From Plotosus lineatus (taxonomy: Eukaryota; Chordata; Actinopteri; Siluriformes; Plotosidae): a DNA stretch of 64,000 nt. The stretch covers positions 11,739,419 through 11,803,418 of the forward strand of contig CM045750.1 of assembly GCA_024760905.1 (NCBI GenBank), in the 5' to 3' direction. This document shows positions 1-10,905 of the stretch, in pieces. Below the pieces are notes generated by a model, which made no database searches, was not told where the DNA came from, and saw only the letters and a program-made list of their open reading frames with translations. The number at the start of each line of letters is the position of its first letter. Positions within the stretch are counted from its first letter, which is position 1. Both the position numbers and the translations under genes were made by a program.

Positions 1-690
1 AGAGGATGTTGTCCTTTTGGCTTCATCAAGTCGGGACCTCCAGCTCTCATTGGAGCGATTCGCAGCCAGGTGCGACGCAGCCGGGATGAGGATCAGTACC
101 TCCAAGTCTGAGGCCATGGTTCTCAGTCGGACAAGGGTGGAATGCACCCTCCGGGTCAGGAATGAGGTCCTGCCCCAAGTGGAGGAGTTTAAGTATCTTG
201 GGGTCTTGTTCACGAGTGAGGGAAGGATGGCACGAGAGATCGACAGACAGATCGCTGCAGACTCTGCTGTTAAGCGGTGCCTGTACCGGTCCGTCGTGGT
301 GAAGAAGGAGCTGAGCCACAAGGCGAAGCTCTCAATTTACCAGTCGATCTACGTTCCAACGCTCACCTATGGTCACGAGCTTTGGGTAATGACCGAAAGA
401 ACAAGATCACGGATACAAGCGGCTGAAATAGAGATAAGGTGAGAAGCTCCGCCATCTGGGGAGAGCTCAGAATAGATCCACTGCTCCTCCGCATTGAGAG
501 GGGCCAGTTGAGGTGGCTCGGGCATCTGGTCAGAACGCCTCCTGGACGCCTCTCTGGTGTGGTGTTTCGGGCATGTCCAACCGGGAAGAGACCCCGGGAT
601 CGACCTAAAACACGCTGGAGGGACTATGTCTCTCGGATTGTCTGGGATCGCCTCGGTTAACCCCCGGGAGAGTTGGAGCAAGTAGCTGGG
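1..690 (+). pseudogene. RTE-like non-LTR retrotransposon, RT C-terminal part (decayed)
   Basis: The frame is open from the window edge and reads EDVVLLASSSRDLQLS, a degenerate form of the reverse-transcriptase (F/Y)xDD catalytic motif followed by the thumb region. It continues through FKYLGVLFTSEG and TLTYGHELWVMTERTRSRIQ, then breaks at about 425-440. The same protein resumes in another frame at 439-660 with LLLRIERGQLRWLGHLVR and TRWRDYVSRIVWDRLG, so a segment was deleted and the frame shifted. The motif order resembles RTE-clade elements (BovB/Rex3 type); the clade is my inference. Homology ends near 690. The element's 5' part lies outside the window. A second copy is at 54686-56265 on the minus strand. 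Confidence 0.85.
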
Positions 691-719
691 TACCGGTATC
701 AATTGAGCCACGGACCGGT

Positions 720-1145
720 ACAGGGGACCTCTGCTCTAAGGAAACTCATCGCGGCGGCTCATTTCATCCAAGGCAGATCATGGAAATTTCACCCAAGTTT
801 TGTCGTCCGGAACTTCATCGTCAAAGTCCATCATCCACGTTCACCCACCGCCAACACGAGGATTTTAATAATTTGCTTTTGTCTAACGCGGAATTCCAAG
901 CCTTTCCCCGCCAGCGCGCGCGCTGCTTCTAAATTTCCCATGCTGCAGGTGCTTGGTGACTATGGGACCATTTGTTTAATTTGTATTTTGGTTGAGCTTT
1001 AAGCTGCAAGTATTATTTTGCCTTGCCTTGTTTATATTATTAAATTGTATATAGTTTATGTCGTGGTCTGTCGTGCTTTACTGGTCTCATGGGTCAATTT
1101 ACTTCTAAATTTCTTACGTAACAAAATTCGGGGCTCGTCCGATAG
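720..1145 (+). mobile_element. Possible retroviral-type LTR (R-U5 end) followed by a primer-binding site
   Basis: The sequence runs to a CA dinucleotide in cttacgtaaca and is followed a few bases later (about 1128-1145) by tcggggctcgtccgatag. This closely resembles the tRNA-Pro primer-binding site (tggggGCTCGTCCGggat) found just 3' of the 5' LTR in gammaretrovirus-like elements. The upstream ~350 bases are GC-rich then T-rich, as in a U3-R-U5 order, but I could not place the 5' LTR end. No gag or pol reading frame follows, so it would be a truncated ERV/LTR relic. This call rests mainly on the PBS match. Confidence 0.38.
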
Positions 1146-1640
1146 AATCCATTTGGCATACGTAACATTACAAAGTAAAACTTAATAAGGTGATCTCACT
1201 GATCCAAGGCAATGGAAGGAGAGGACAAAGAGAAACAGAATAAAACAGAGACGCCCAAAACATGAGAGACTATAAGAAGGACTCCTTCTCATCTCTCAGC
1301 TCAATTACACAGCTGCGCAAAACCCAAACAGCATTATTCATGTTTACACTGATGCCACCACTTTATACATCGCCAACTGCAGCTTAATCACCGCCCCAAT
1401 AGAAGCAACTCAAATGGCAAGAAAAGAGTCATTACATTGCGTGACATCTTGACAGCTTTTCCTTTACTGGAACCATTGTTGGTGCAGATGGAGACGAAAC
1501 AAAGGATGCAGGAAGAATGAGGAAGAGGACGGGATTGGTGAGGAGGGGACTGGGATGAAGAACCAGTCAAGCATGGAAGAGTAATGTCTACTGCTCCAGA
1601 AAACAGCACCACAATCTGTCACCCTGTATACCACACTGCT
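1146..1640. other. No gene seen; purine-rich sequence after the putative PBS
   Basis: Mixed sequence with a purine-rich stretch (1205-1290). It could be the leader of the putative retroelement or unique DNA. No coding frame longer than about 75 codons and no recognised domain. Confidence 0.4.
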
Positions 1641-1646
1641 TCTAGT

Positions 1647-1647
<1 letters not shown>

Positions 1648-1690
<43 letters not shown>
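1648..1690. repeat. (AC)n microsatellite
   Basis: Uninterrupted AC dinucleotide run of about 21 units in otherwise unique sequence. Confidence 0.97.
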
Positions 1691-1693
<3 letters not shown>

Positions 1694-1784
1694 GACCACT
1701 TTAATATTTCAGAATGTAAAAATTCTAGAAGTTATGTGAACATCTCATCATTATAACAGCAAATACTATGACAGAATTATTTGG

Positions 1785-2040
1785 GCTCAGTGAGAATCTT
1801 TCTGTCCGGCGTTTGCATGTTTGTGGACGCCTATGCTTGCGTACGATTATTGTACTCCGGTTTCCTCCCACAGTCCAAAGACATGCAAATTAGTCTAACT
1901 GACTGTTCCAAATTGCCCCTGGGTGTGAGTGTCACACTCTGGTGAGCTGTTCAGAGTGTGCACAGCCTTTACCTGATGTTGGCTGAGATAGGCTACAGGC
2001 TTAGCATGACTCGAAAAGAAGAATTTAGTGGTTTGGTAAG
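1785..2040 (+). mobile_element. SINE-A copy, head truncated
   Basis: Begins within the segment gggctcagtgagaatctttc. It contains the diagnostic core cagtccaaagacatgcaaat and the 3' part with gctgagataggctaca, ending at tagtggtttgg. The tRNA-like head is missing. Confidence 0.85.
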
Positions 2041-2070
2041 TATGTGAGTAAACAACAAGATGGAAAAATA

Positions 2071-2501
2071 CAGTGATCCCTCGCTTCTTCGTGCTTCAGT
2101 TTATCGCGGGTTTTTCAAAAATATCCATCGAAAAATTAAAAAATAAGGAAATTAAGGAAAATTCCACAAAACAAGGCCAATTATGCAAAACAAAAAAAAA
2201 AAAGCCCAAACAAACAAAAACAAAAAAATAACCCAACAAAACTACAGGACTGTATTTACCTTTTTGTGTGAGGCGCGCACCTATATTTGTGTGTATTTAT
2301 ATTATATTTACATCTTATGCATTATTTTTGAATGTTTAATTGCTATTATAAGCATTTATAGTATTGAATATGTATTTATTGAGATTATATACACATATAC
2401 ATGTACGTATATGTCAGTCAGGGGGTCGATCCTACTTCGCGGAAATCGGTGGTCGCGGGGGGTCTCGATCCCTATTAACCGCGGAAAGTGAGGGATCCCT
2501 G
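2071..2501 (+). mobile_element. MITE family M, complete copy with TA target duplication
   Basis: Terminal inverted repeats cagtgatccctcgctt and (reverse complement of the right end) cagggatccctcactttcc are flanked by TA on both sides (2069-2070, 2502-2503). The interior is A-rich, with no transposase frame. It includes the family signatures gccaattatgcaaaac and catcttatgcattattttt. TA duplication and terminal sequence suggest mobilisation by a Tc1/mariner-pogo type transposase. Seven further copies or fragments lie in the window. Confidence 0.9.
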
Positions 2502-2547
2502 TACATCACAAAGTTGAGTGTGATTTTAATATTAATTTGTTGTTCCA

Positions 2548-2753
2548 GGCATTTCCACCTCACTGCAAGAAGGTCCTGAGTTGGTATTCTGGGGCTCGGT
2601 GAAGGCATTTCGATTAGAGTTTGCATATTTATACATGAACGGGTTTCCTCTGGGTATTCTGGTTTCCTCCAAACGTCCAAAGACATGTACATTAGGCTAT
2701 TTGACTATTTCACATTGCAACTACATTGCATCTAGATGTGGATGTAATGGTTT

Positions 2754-2791
<38 letters not shown>

Positions 2792-2925
2792 ACTATGGTG
2801 GTATGGAAAGCTGTTCAGAGTGTACATAATCCTTTTTTACCCAGTGTCAGCTGAGACAGGCTTCGGCCTTCCTGCGGTCATATTAGGATTCAGTAATTTG
2901 GCAAATAAATGGGAGTGAAAGAGTG
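2548..2925 (+). mobile_element. SINE-A copy with internal (GT)n
   Basis: Contains the head fragment cctcactgcaagaaggtcct, the core acgtccaaagacatgtacat and the tail ctgagacaggcttcggcc. A (GT)n run at 2757-2788 sits at the point where the consensus reads gtgtgaatggttgtgtg. Confidence 0.85.
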
Positions 2926-3014
2926 AGTGATGCTTATCCTAATCCGAACTGAGATGTATCCAGAATATTCTGGGAGGCAAACAACACACATTTGATTTGA
3001 TAGCAGTTCATTGC

Positions 3015-3064
3015 AACTACCCCCCACCTCCCATCCCCATCCCCACCCCCACCCCTACCCCTAC

Positions 3065-3102
<38 letters not shown>
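3015..3102. repeat. C-rich tract plus (CA)n microsatellite
   Basis: CCCCAYCC-type repeats (3020-3065) run directly into a CA dinucleotide array of about 18 units. Confidence 0.95.
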
Positions 3103-3105
<3 letters not shown>

Positions 3106-3735
3106 TTTTTATGGACAATTATATTTAACATAATCCTTCTATCAGGAGGAAACAATGTGGACACTGTAAAACCAGGTGAAAAGACTCCCATTCTCGGGGC
3201 TTAACAGGGAAACTCAGGTCCCCCTGTGGCCCCATATTTTTAGATTTATTCTTTAATGGTCTATTTTATTGGAAACATCTGTCACACATTTTAAAATCAT
3301 GGCCGCATTTCTTGGTCCGGGTCTGGCGATGGACCTTAGGTGCATAAGGTCAGGGTCAAAGGTCAGAAAGTCACTACCGCGTGTTCCAGCTTAACCTATG
3401 ACCCTTGACTTTCTTTGATTCATGTCTGTGTCTTTGAAATAAAGGATACGCTCAACATTAACTAGAACGAGGAAACAGCTGCTATTACCGGTACACAGAC
3501 GCATTAAAGGATCAAATAGGGTCAATTAGTCAGGGTTCATTTAACGTGACATCAATCACCATATTCACAGAGACACTGGGTGTCACCTTAAAGCAGGACA
3601 GGCTCAGAATTTAAAAAAAAAAAGCTGTGAACTAGAGTTAGTAAACAAATCCAGATACACCGTGGGTTTATTGTTTTAAATTAATATTTGCCTAAATTAG
3701 GTACAGTATTACGGACTAAGTCGAATAAAACAGCT
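3103..3735. other. Unique sequence, no gene seen
   Basis: AT-rich, with no recognisable element and stop codons in all frames. Confidence 0.5.
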
Positions 3736-3737
3736 TC

Positions 3738-4010
3738 TATAGGGGTCACGAAGAGCCGGGAGCTATATCAGCCAACTCCAGATGAAGCCAGGGTGCACAC
3801 TGAACAGCTCACCTGACCATCATGGGGCAACACACACACAACCACCCGCACTCATACTCACAATCTGGAGAAACGAATTAGCCTAAAGTGCACGTCTGTG
3901 GACCGTGGGAGGAAATCAGGGTCCCTGGAGGAAACCCAAGCAAGCAAGGGCAGAACATGCAAAAACACTCCACACAAAAACACTCGGGACTCAAACCCAG
4001 GACCTCAAAC
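3738..4010 (-). mobile_element. SINE-A copy
   Basis: In reverse orientation: tail ggggtcacgaagagccggga, core near gtctgtggaccgtgggagg, and head remnant aaacccaggacctcaaacac. Confidence 0.85.
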
Positions 4011-4378
4011 ACAGCTTTTTTTTTGCTTCAAGCCTGAAAGGTTTATTCCAGTAACTGATTTCAATTCACAGAATAGTCAGCGCGCTTTCTTTATGGAGAC
4101 GCGAACAGATCCGATATCCCAGGTACCTCTGCCTAGAAAGTCTCTTTCGCAATCACAGCTTTATCTTTCCCCGGTGCGCTGATTGATACGGTAAATGATG
4201 CACGCTGGCCTTGTGCACAGACAGTGCTAATGATGAAGAATAAGCAGCTGGAAAATATAAGACAGAATGTAAAGTGGCTGTGCGGGCTCGGAACGTTCTG
4301 GCTGCATTAAGGAGAGTAAAAGCAGTTAAACTACAGAGCAGGTCAAAGGGGGCGCACACATCAAACACACACCAGCTC

Positions 4379-4381
<3 letters not shown>

Positions 4382-4439
<58 letters not shown>
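4382..4439. repeat. (GA)n microsatellite
   Basis: Pure GA dinucleotide run of about 29 units. Confidence 0.97.
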
Positions 4440-4440
<1 letters not shown>

Positions 4441-4529
4441 AAGAGAGAAGACTTTCACAATAATCCCGCTACGACTTACGGACATGCACATGGAATGTAC
4501 TGAGTACAGGGATGAGGGTGAGAGAAAGG

Positions 4530-4925
4530 GCACGCAGGTTTTGGGAACATAGACAGCAATGAATAGAGAGGCAGGGTTTAGGAGAGCGAGGGAAGTGGGG
4601 GAGAGAAAGAGAGATAAAGAAAGAGAGGGAGGGACAGAGAGATGGGAAAGAGAAAGAAAGAGATGAAGGAAGGGACAGAGAGAGGAGAAAAAGAGAGAGA
4701 GAGAGAGAGGGAGCGAGAGAGAGGGAGAAGGCATTACAAAGACAGATCAAGACAGAGGGAGAGAGAGAGAGGGAGAGAGCGAGAGAGAGGAAGGAAGAAA
4801 GTATGGAAGGACGGGAAAGAGAGAGGGAGAGCGAGGGAGAGAGAAACAGAGAAAGAGAGAGCGAGAGAGCGACGGAGAGACAGAGAGCTAGAGAAAAATA
4901 TACAGATAGAGAGAGACAAAGCAAA

Positions 4926-4956
<31 letters not shown>

Positions 4957-5132
4957 TTTACAAAGAGATAGAGACAGAAAGAGGGGGGAGGGAGAGGGAG
5001 GGAACGAGAGAGAGAGAGAGCATTACAAACACAGGGAGGGAGAGAGAGAGAGAGAGAGAGGATTGCAAACACAGAGAAAGAGAGAGAGAGAGAGAGAGCA
5101 TTACAAACACAGGGAGGGAGAGAGGATTGCAA

Positions 5133-5209
<77 letters not shown>

Positions 5210-5306
5210 CAAACACAGGGAGGGAGAGAGAGTATTACAAACAGAGAGAGAGAGAGAAAGATGGCATTACAAACACAGGGAGGGAGAGAGATAGAGAGGA
5301 TTGCAA

Positions 5307-5353
<47 letters not shown>

Positions 5354-5359
5354 AAACAC

Positions 5360-5416
<57 letters not shown>

Positions 5417-5434
5417 CAAACACAGAGAGAGAGC

Positions 5435-5466
<32 letters not shown>

Positions 5467-5517
5467 CAAACACAGAGAGAGAGCATTACAAACACAGGGA
5501 GGGAGAGAGAGCATTAC

Positions 5518-5552
<35 letters not shown>

Positions 5553-5625
5553 ATTACAAACACAGGGAGGGAGAGAGAGAGAGCATTACAAACACACAGA
5601 GAGAGAGAGAGAGAGAGACTTCCTT
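4530..5625. repeat. Composite (GA)-rich minisatellite with embedded TTACAAACACA words
   Basis: About 1.1 kb of purine-rich sequence. From 4733 onward the words gcattacaaacacaggg and ggattgcaaacacagag recur about 17 times, separated by GA runs of variable length. The two word types intermix. Open frames across it on both strands (RERERE, SLSLSL) are low-complexity artefacts. Confidence 0.95.
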
Positions 5626-5639
5626 TGAGACCAGTTTAG

Positions 5640-6270
5640 TTTTAAGACTTTGAGAAATGCCTCCGCACTGCCTCCCCATTGCCGCTAATGGAAGCCATAT
5701 TGGATTAGCGCGGTGTGAAATCAAATCCCAGCCTGAAAATCGTGATGCAATTGCCATGCGTGAAGAAACAAATCACAATAATTGCCCGTCAATTGATAAC
5801 TACAAACCACCACAGCTGCCTTAAACAGGACATCAGACTCATCTGTGACAGTAATTATCTATATATTGTTTTTTGTAAAAGCACAATACATTTAAACTAA
5901 TCTTATTTACAGTGTTTGTGAAAGCACTGATGTTTGCGTCACTGTGGCGTTGTTCTTTTTATCCAGGATTTTTTTTAAAAATCAATATGTGGTTAGGCCA
6001 CATGTTTTTAACAGATGGTTAAAAATCCCAAATCACAGCAAACTGAGTCAGGGTCATGACCCGCGAGAGCAGCGTGAATGTAAATCAGCGTTCAGTATGA
6101 AACTGGATGGATGAAACCCAAACAGGTATGGAAGCGGAAGACATGAGGGACGATAGTGTAGAACAGTAGAATGCTCTGGTCAGTGTATACTTCCTGATCT
6201 GTTATTCCATTTTAAAATCCTCATGATCAGCACTTAAATTCCATCGTTCATCACGATTGCTTCATACCCA
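5640..6270. other. Unique sequence, no gene seen
   Basis: AT-rich intergenic-type DNA; no repeats or coding frames recognised. Confidence 0.5.
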
Positions 6271-6274
6271 TCTC

Positions 6275-6690
6275 AACCGACTCTGGGCAAAGACGGTGTA
6301 CACCATAAACAGCTCATCAGTCAATTATGGGGTCAACACATAATCATTCACACTCACATGCAATTTGGAGAAGCTAATTGTTATTCCATGGTTATGGGCC
6401 GACTCTGGGGGGGAAAGGATGGATACAACCTGAACAGCTTGCCAGTTCATCGCAGGGCAACACCATTCACACTTGCACTCACACCAAGGGGAGTTATTGG
6501 AAGAGAAAATAAGCCAAATGTGCAGGTCTTTATCCTGTTGGATGAAACCGGTGTGCCCAGAGGAAACCCATGCAAGCAATGAGAGAACATGCAAACATCA
6601 CATAGAAACGGCCAAGGCTGGACTCAAACCCAGGACCTTCTAGTTGTGAGGTGGATGTGCTAACCACTGAACCACTGTACCTGCCCTACC
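6275..6690 (-). mobile_element. SINE-A copy with partial internal duplication
   Basis: The reverse-oriented tail/body segment occurs twice: ccgactctgggcaaagacgg at about 6279 and ccgactctgggggggaaagg at about 6398. This is followed once by the core and head (gctaaccactgaaccactgt). Either a tandem partial duplication or one copy inserted beside another. Confidence 0.8.
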
Positions 6691-7207
6691 TTAAAAATAT
6701 TAAAATGTCAATTATATTAAAACATTTATTACAGGGATCCCTCGCTAACTCGCGCTTCAATTCATGCTGCTTCAGTGCATCGCGGTTGAAAAAAAAATCA
6801 TCAAATTAAAAAATAAGGAAATTATAGAAGAACAGACGAAAAAGTTAAAGAAAACAAGGCCAATTATGCAATAAAACAAACCTAAACAAACACAAAACAA
6901 AAACAACCCAAACCCGCCCATCAAAACAGTAGTTAGATTTTTGTGAAGTGCGCATCGGAGTGTGTGCACGCGCAAAAGTTAAGGGAAATGCCGCAAAAAA
7001 CACCAATTATGCAAAAAAAAAAAAAAAAAAACCCAAAACAAACAAAAACAAAAAACAACACACAACCCCCCAACAAAACTACTTACATTTTTATGTGAGG
7101 TGCACATATGAGTGCGTGTGCACATCTGCATGCGTGTGTATTTATATTTTATTTACATCTTATGCATTATTTTTTGAATGTTTAATTGTTATTATAAACA
7201 TTTATAG

Positions 7208-8040
7208 CAGGGGTTGGGAACCTATGGCTTGCGAGCCAGATGTGGCTCTTTTGATGACTGTATCTGGCTCTCAGATAAATCAAGTGGCCTTTCTTAACAG
7301 AATAACGAATACATAATTTCACTGTCATTTAAATAAAAATACAAAAAAAGCCTTCAAATAAAACAAAAACAGATGAATAAATCTCACGCATTTAAATCTA
7401 TACATCTATTTTCAATGCCACATGTCACTGTGGCGCGCAGCGGAGAGCCAATCCTTTCTGTACGCCAGTATGCGGGCGGGTCCGATACCTTGAAACTCTA
7501 ATTTTATTGGATTATAACAACAGTCACAGACTGTGCGTGTTGTTTTTGAGTAAAGAGGTAAATTTCCCTCGTTTTTGATTGGCTCATTTGCACGAAGCCA
7601 AGCACAGCTGGCAAGCAAACACAAATGGACGGACATGGAAAAACTTCAACCCGCAGACCAGCTGATTGCCAAAACTTGGGACACGCTTTCTGTCACATAC
7701 CAAACACTGCAGCGTGTGAGTCCTGTCGTATTGACCAAGTTTGGCTCTATATGCGCACGCGAGCAGTCCTTCTCACACCTGAAAAACATCAAGACCAACC
7801 TGCGGTCACGTTTAACAGATGGAAGCCTAAACGCCTGCATGAAGCTTAACCTCAGCACGTATCAACCGGATTACAAAGCCATTAGCAAAACCATGCAGCA
7901 CCAAAAGTCACATTAATAGTAAAAAGTACTTTTCTTATTAATAAATAACTTCGTAATGACGATGTCATTTAAAATAAATTCAGAATCTTATTATACTCTC
8001 AAATTGTTGGTCTTCTTTTTCAATGTAGTTGTAATCAGTA
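7208..8040 (+). pseudogene. hAT transposon relic with transposase C-terminal domain
   Basis: Starts with caggggttgggaacctatgg, the usual hAT-type terminus. An open frame at 7575-7916 ends REQSFSHLKNIKTNLRSRL, then LNACMKLNLSTYQPDY, matching the hAT-family C-terminal dimerisation domain (CEAAFSxMKxIKxxxRSRLTDESL type). The rest of the transposase is deleted. No matching right terminus or 8-bp duplication was found, so the right end was probably lost together with flanking MITE sequence. Confidence 0.82.
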
Positions 8041-8074
8041 TATATATTATATATACTCGTATACATCAGTCGGG

Positions 8075-8414
8075 AGGGCAGTGGTGGTCTAGTGGTATAA
8101 GGCGCCGGATCGCTGATCCAAAGGTTGGGGGTTCGAGTCCCACTCTCCACAAGGTTGTCACTGTCCTCCCAGTGCAGCTAACTGGGTTATCAAAGGCGGG
8201 CCATGTCTCTCACTGTCTATGATGTGAGGCATGTAAAAGAACCATTGCTGACTTTCGACAAGAGTAGGCTGCAAAGCCGTCTGCGTGTTTCCACCCTGCG
8301 ATGGCCTGGCAAGCTGTCCAGGGTGTACTCTGCCCTCGCCCTGAGTTGGCTGGGATGGGCACCAGCCTCCCCGCGACCCTAATTAGGATGAAGCGGTTAC
8401 AGAAAATGAACTGA
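8075..8414 (+). mobile_element. SINE-B copy, tail type i, with 12-bp target duplication
   Basis: Flanked by acatcagtcggg at 8063-8074 and 8415-8426. The tRNA-like head has an A box (tggtctagtgg) and a B box (gggttcgagtccc). The body is ctaactgggttatcaaagg, and the tail is ctaattaggatgaagcggtt. This is a good reference copy: head about 75 bases, body about 120, tail i about 110. Confidence 0.95.
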
Positions 8415-8519
8415 ACATCAGTCGGGGGTGGGGTGTGTGTGTGGGGGTGATCCTACTTCGTGGAATTCGGCCCAATTAATTGCGGAAAGTGAGGAATCCC
8501 TGAATTACTACTTATTCAT

Positions 8520-8680
8520 TCAACTGCTTTCTGAATCAGTTAATCCTAATGGGGACAAGGGGACATTGGAGCCTATCTCAGTTAACTCTGTGTGAGGGCA
8601 GGATGCATAATGAACCATCAGCACCAACACACACACACACACACACACACACAAAGACTAACACTTAGGGGCAATCTGGC
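8520..8680 (-). mobile_element. SINE-A fragment with (AC)n
   Basis: Reverse-oriented tail (ggagcctatctcagttaact), then an AC run (8628-8653), then acttaggggcaatctgg. Confidence 0.75.
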
Positions 8681-9735
8681 CGTGTACCTTATTGATATAA
8701 GGCGAACATGCAACCAGGACACCACCGAGCTGCCCAGAATCTTTCCCTGCAGAAAAATTTATCATGCAGCACAGTGGATATAAATCCATAAAAAACACTA
8801 AGACTTAAGAACAAAGGAAATGTTGAGAAGACGTTATTATTAATGGAAATCCTCTCAGTCAGAGTTTGAGTTATGTAACGAAAGTTTTTGAAAGTGAAAC
8901 CCAGATCCAAAGTAATCAGAGCACATTCCAGGAAGGCCTCATCCCCCGTCTCTCTCTTCAAATACACAATCACACGTGAAAGCGCGAGAGCTTCTGCAGC
9001 CACTGGATCCATTCTGCGCTAGTGACACACGTGCTGTTCCTAGAACTTTGGCAAACAAGCTGAGGGTTGCAAGTCATAAAGCACCTGTTGCATCTAAACC
9101 ACTCCATAACCACAAGTACTGCATTCCTGGTCCCTCCTCTCAAAGGGCACTGTTACTCTGACGGCAGACTTCCGTGAAGCCCAGCACGAATCTTCACTTT
9201 GAAATAAAGCTGTCAGTGGACGGCCACAGACCGGATGTGTGAACGCAGCCCTTCATGATCTGCTGTGTGAGTGGTAACGGCCTTTGCTGAGAGTTCGTTC
9301 ACTGTGTGGCCTTCACAGGGGGAGGGAGACTGAACGCGCTAACCCAGGATATGCTAAAATAAGTTTAAATCTATGCTTGGGTTGGATCAAAGAGGATTGC
9401 TGCGTGCCTTACCCTCACGAGATAATGAACTCACTCCCTGAACAATAGTGGTAATAAATTGTGCCTGAGATTCTGACTCAAGGTTCGTAGGAGTACTAAA
9501 GCATGCTAAAAGACACACATATGGGCTCTCATACACATGCATACACAGACATGTGCACCAGACAGGACGCCCCAGTGCACTCCTACTCACAATCTATTTT
9601 CTATGCTCTTGGCTACCTAATGCTCCAGGAATGGCCAAGAAAAACAAAATGGCCTGGCGCAAGATAGCACAGGGGTTAGAGGGCTCTACAGCTCCAGCTG
9701 AGGGAAAGGAGTGTGTTTTTCTGTGAGTGTTGTGA
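8680..9735. other. Mostly unique sequence; one weak antisense exon-like frame
   Basis: No repeat families recognised. A minus-strand frame begins MDPVAAEALALSRVIVYLKR at 9012 and runs about 45 residues before weakening. It has no recognised domain and no strong splice sites. Confidence 0.3.
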
Positions 9736-9738
9736 GAT

Positions 9739-9740
<2 letters not shown>

Positions 9741-9794
<54 letters not shown>
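9741..9794. repeat. (AC)n microsatellite
   Basis: About 27 AC units. Confidence 0.97.
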
Positions 9795-9796
<2 letters not shown>

Positions 9797-9849
9797 AATA
9801 CTCTTTCTGTAGAGTAGAATACCATCCATAACAAGGGTTCTATGAATTT

Positions 9850-10165
9850 ACTAAGTAGAGGTCAACACATCTGTCTCACAGCAAAAAAAGGTCCTAGGTT
9901 CAAGGCCCGGGCTCAGTGATGGTCCTATTGTGTGGCGTTATTACCCTGTTCGTGTGAGTTTCCTCTAGGCCCTCCAGTCTTCTCCCGCAGTCCAACAACA
10001 TGTACATTAGACTGTTCACAATTGTTCATGTGTGTGACTATGAATGGGAATGGGTGTGTGTTTTGGCCCTGCGATGGACTGGTGAGTTATTCAGGGTGTA
10101 CCCTGCCTTCGTCCCATGTTGGCTGAGATAGGCCCCATTCTACCCATGACCATCAAATATATGGA
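9850..10165 (+). mobile_element. SINE-A copy
   Basis: Head remnant tgtctcacagcaaaaaaagg with a degenerate B box, core agtccaacaacatgtacatt, tail ggctgagataggccccattc. Confidence 0.85.
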
Positions 10166-10174
10166 TTAAAAAAA

Positions 10175-10790
10175 AAAATAGACAGTTTAAATGCCTTGGA
10201 TTCCAGGGTCATATACCACAAAATAGGTCGGTAAAAAAATGCATTCCGAAAAACACATCTGCAAAAAATATTCCAGCTGGTTTTTTTTTTTTTTTTGCGT
10301 AATGCATAGCCATTTCTAATCTTAAGCACCACTGCAGTAAACAAGAATCACAATAATTTAATCATCATTTAAAAATTCCTCTTTTAACCCAGATCCTGTG
10401 ATCACAGAACATGCAGAGGTTCAATCGGTACAGATCAACTCAGTCAACGTTTCCTCCGTGACACTTTTCCCAGCATCTCTCTTTTTGACTGTTGGTGCTC
10501 CCCAAGGCGTTCCTGCTGATGTGCTGCTCGAGTCATTGAGTTCAGGGAGGATTTGTACAAGGACAGCAGGAATGCCAGATCCCGGGAACTTGACGAAGGA
10601 ACCACATGTACAACTCAGAAACATAATTTCTTTTACATGGTACCAGTTCTGCTGCCTGACTTCATTCTCAGAATGCAATATATCAGAAGACATGCAGAAA
10701 TTAAAGTGTCACATATGTCTTGCTGTCCTCTCTGACATCTCATACCTGTCCTGACATATTTATGAACAAAGATTGTAGTCTGTTTAAATC
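10175..10790. other. Unique sequence with open frames on both strands, no gene recognised
   Basis: A plus-strand frame of 118 codons (10398-10754) and an overlapping minus-strand frame of 90 codons (10421-10693). Neither translation resembles a family I recognise. It could be chance or an exon. Confidence 0.3.
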
Positions 10791-10792
10791 AG

Positions 10793-10905
10793 CAGTATGC
10801 AAACTGGGTGTAGTGGTTATCACGTCCGCCTCACAGCAAGAGGGTCCTGGATTTGAATTCGGGGCTTGGGTGCTTCTATGCGGAGCTTGCATAAGTGAGT
10901 GTGTA
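10793..10905 (+). mobile_element. SINE-A head at the edge of a VNTR array
   Basis: tRNA-like head with gtgtagtggttatcacgtcc and cctcacagcaagagggtcct, then gcggagcttgcataagtgag. It passes straight into the GTGAGT array and lacks the SINE core and tail. Confidence 0.85.

Larger units (their letters stand above)
6732..8502 (+). mobile_element. MITE family M copy enlarged by hAT and SINE-B insertions
   Basis: The left end cagggatccctcgctaactc follows TA. The right end reads gcggaaagtgaggaatccctg. The internal segment with ccaattatgcaaaaa is present twice (about 6860 and 7000), so part of the interior is duplicated. It is interrupted by a hAT relic (7208-~8040) and a SINE-B (8075-8414). Confidence 0.85.

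Noticed and set aside
4469..5653. Several 90-196 codon open frames on both strands (RERERE/SLSLSL)
   Set aside because: They are translations of GA/CT repeats, open in several frames at once, with no complexity or start context.
8075..8160. tRNA gene from the A and B boxes in SINE-B (and similar heads elsewhere)
   Set aside because: The boxes are fused to a SINE body with target duplications, and the cloverleaf is not maintained. They are tRNA-derived SINE heads, not tRNA genes.
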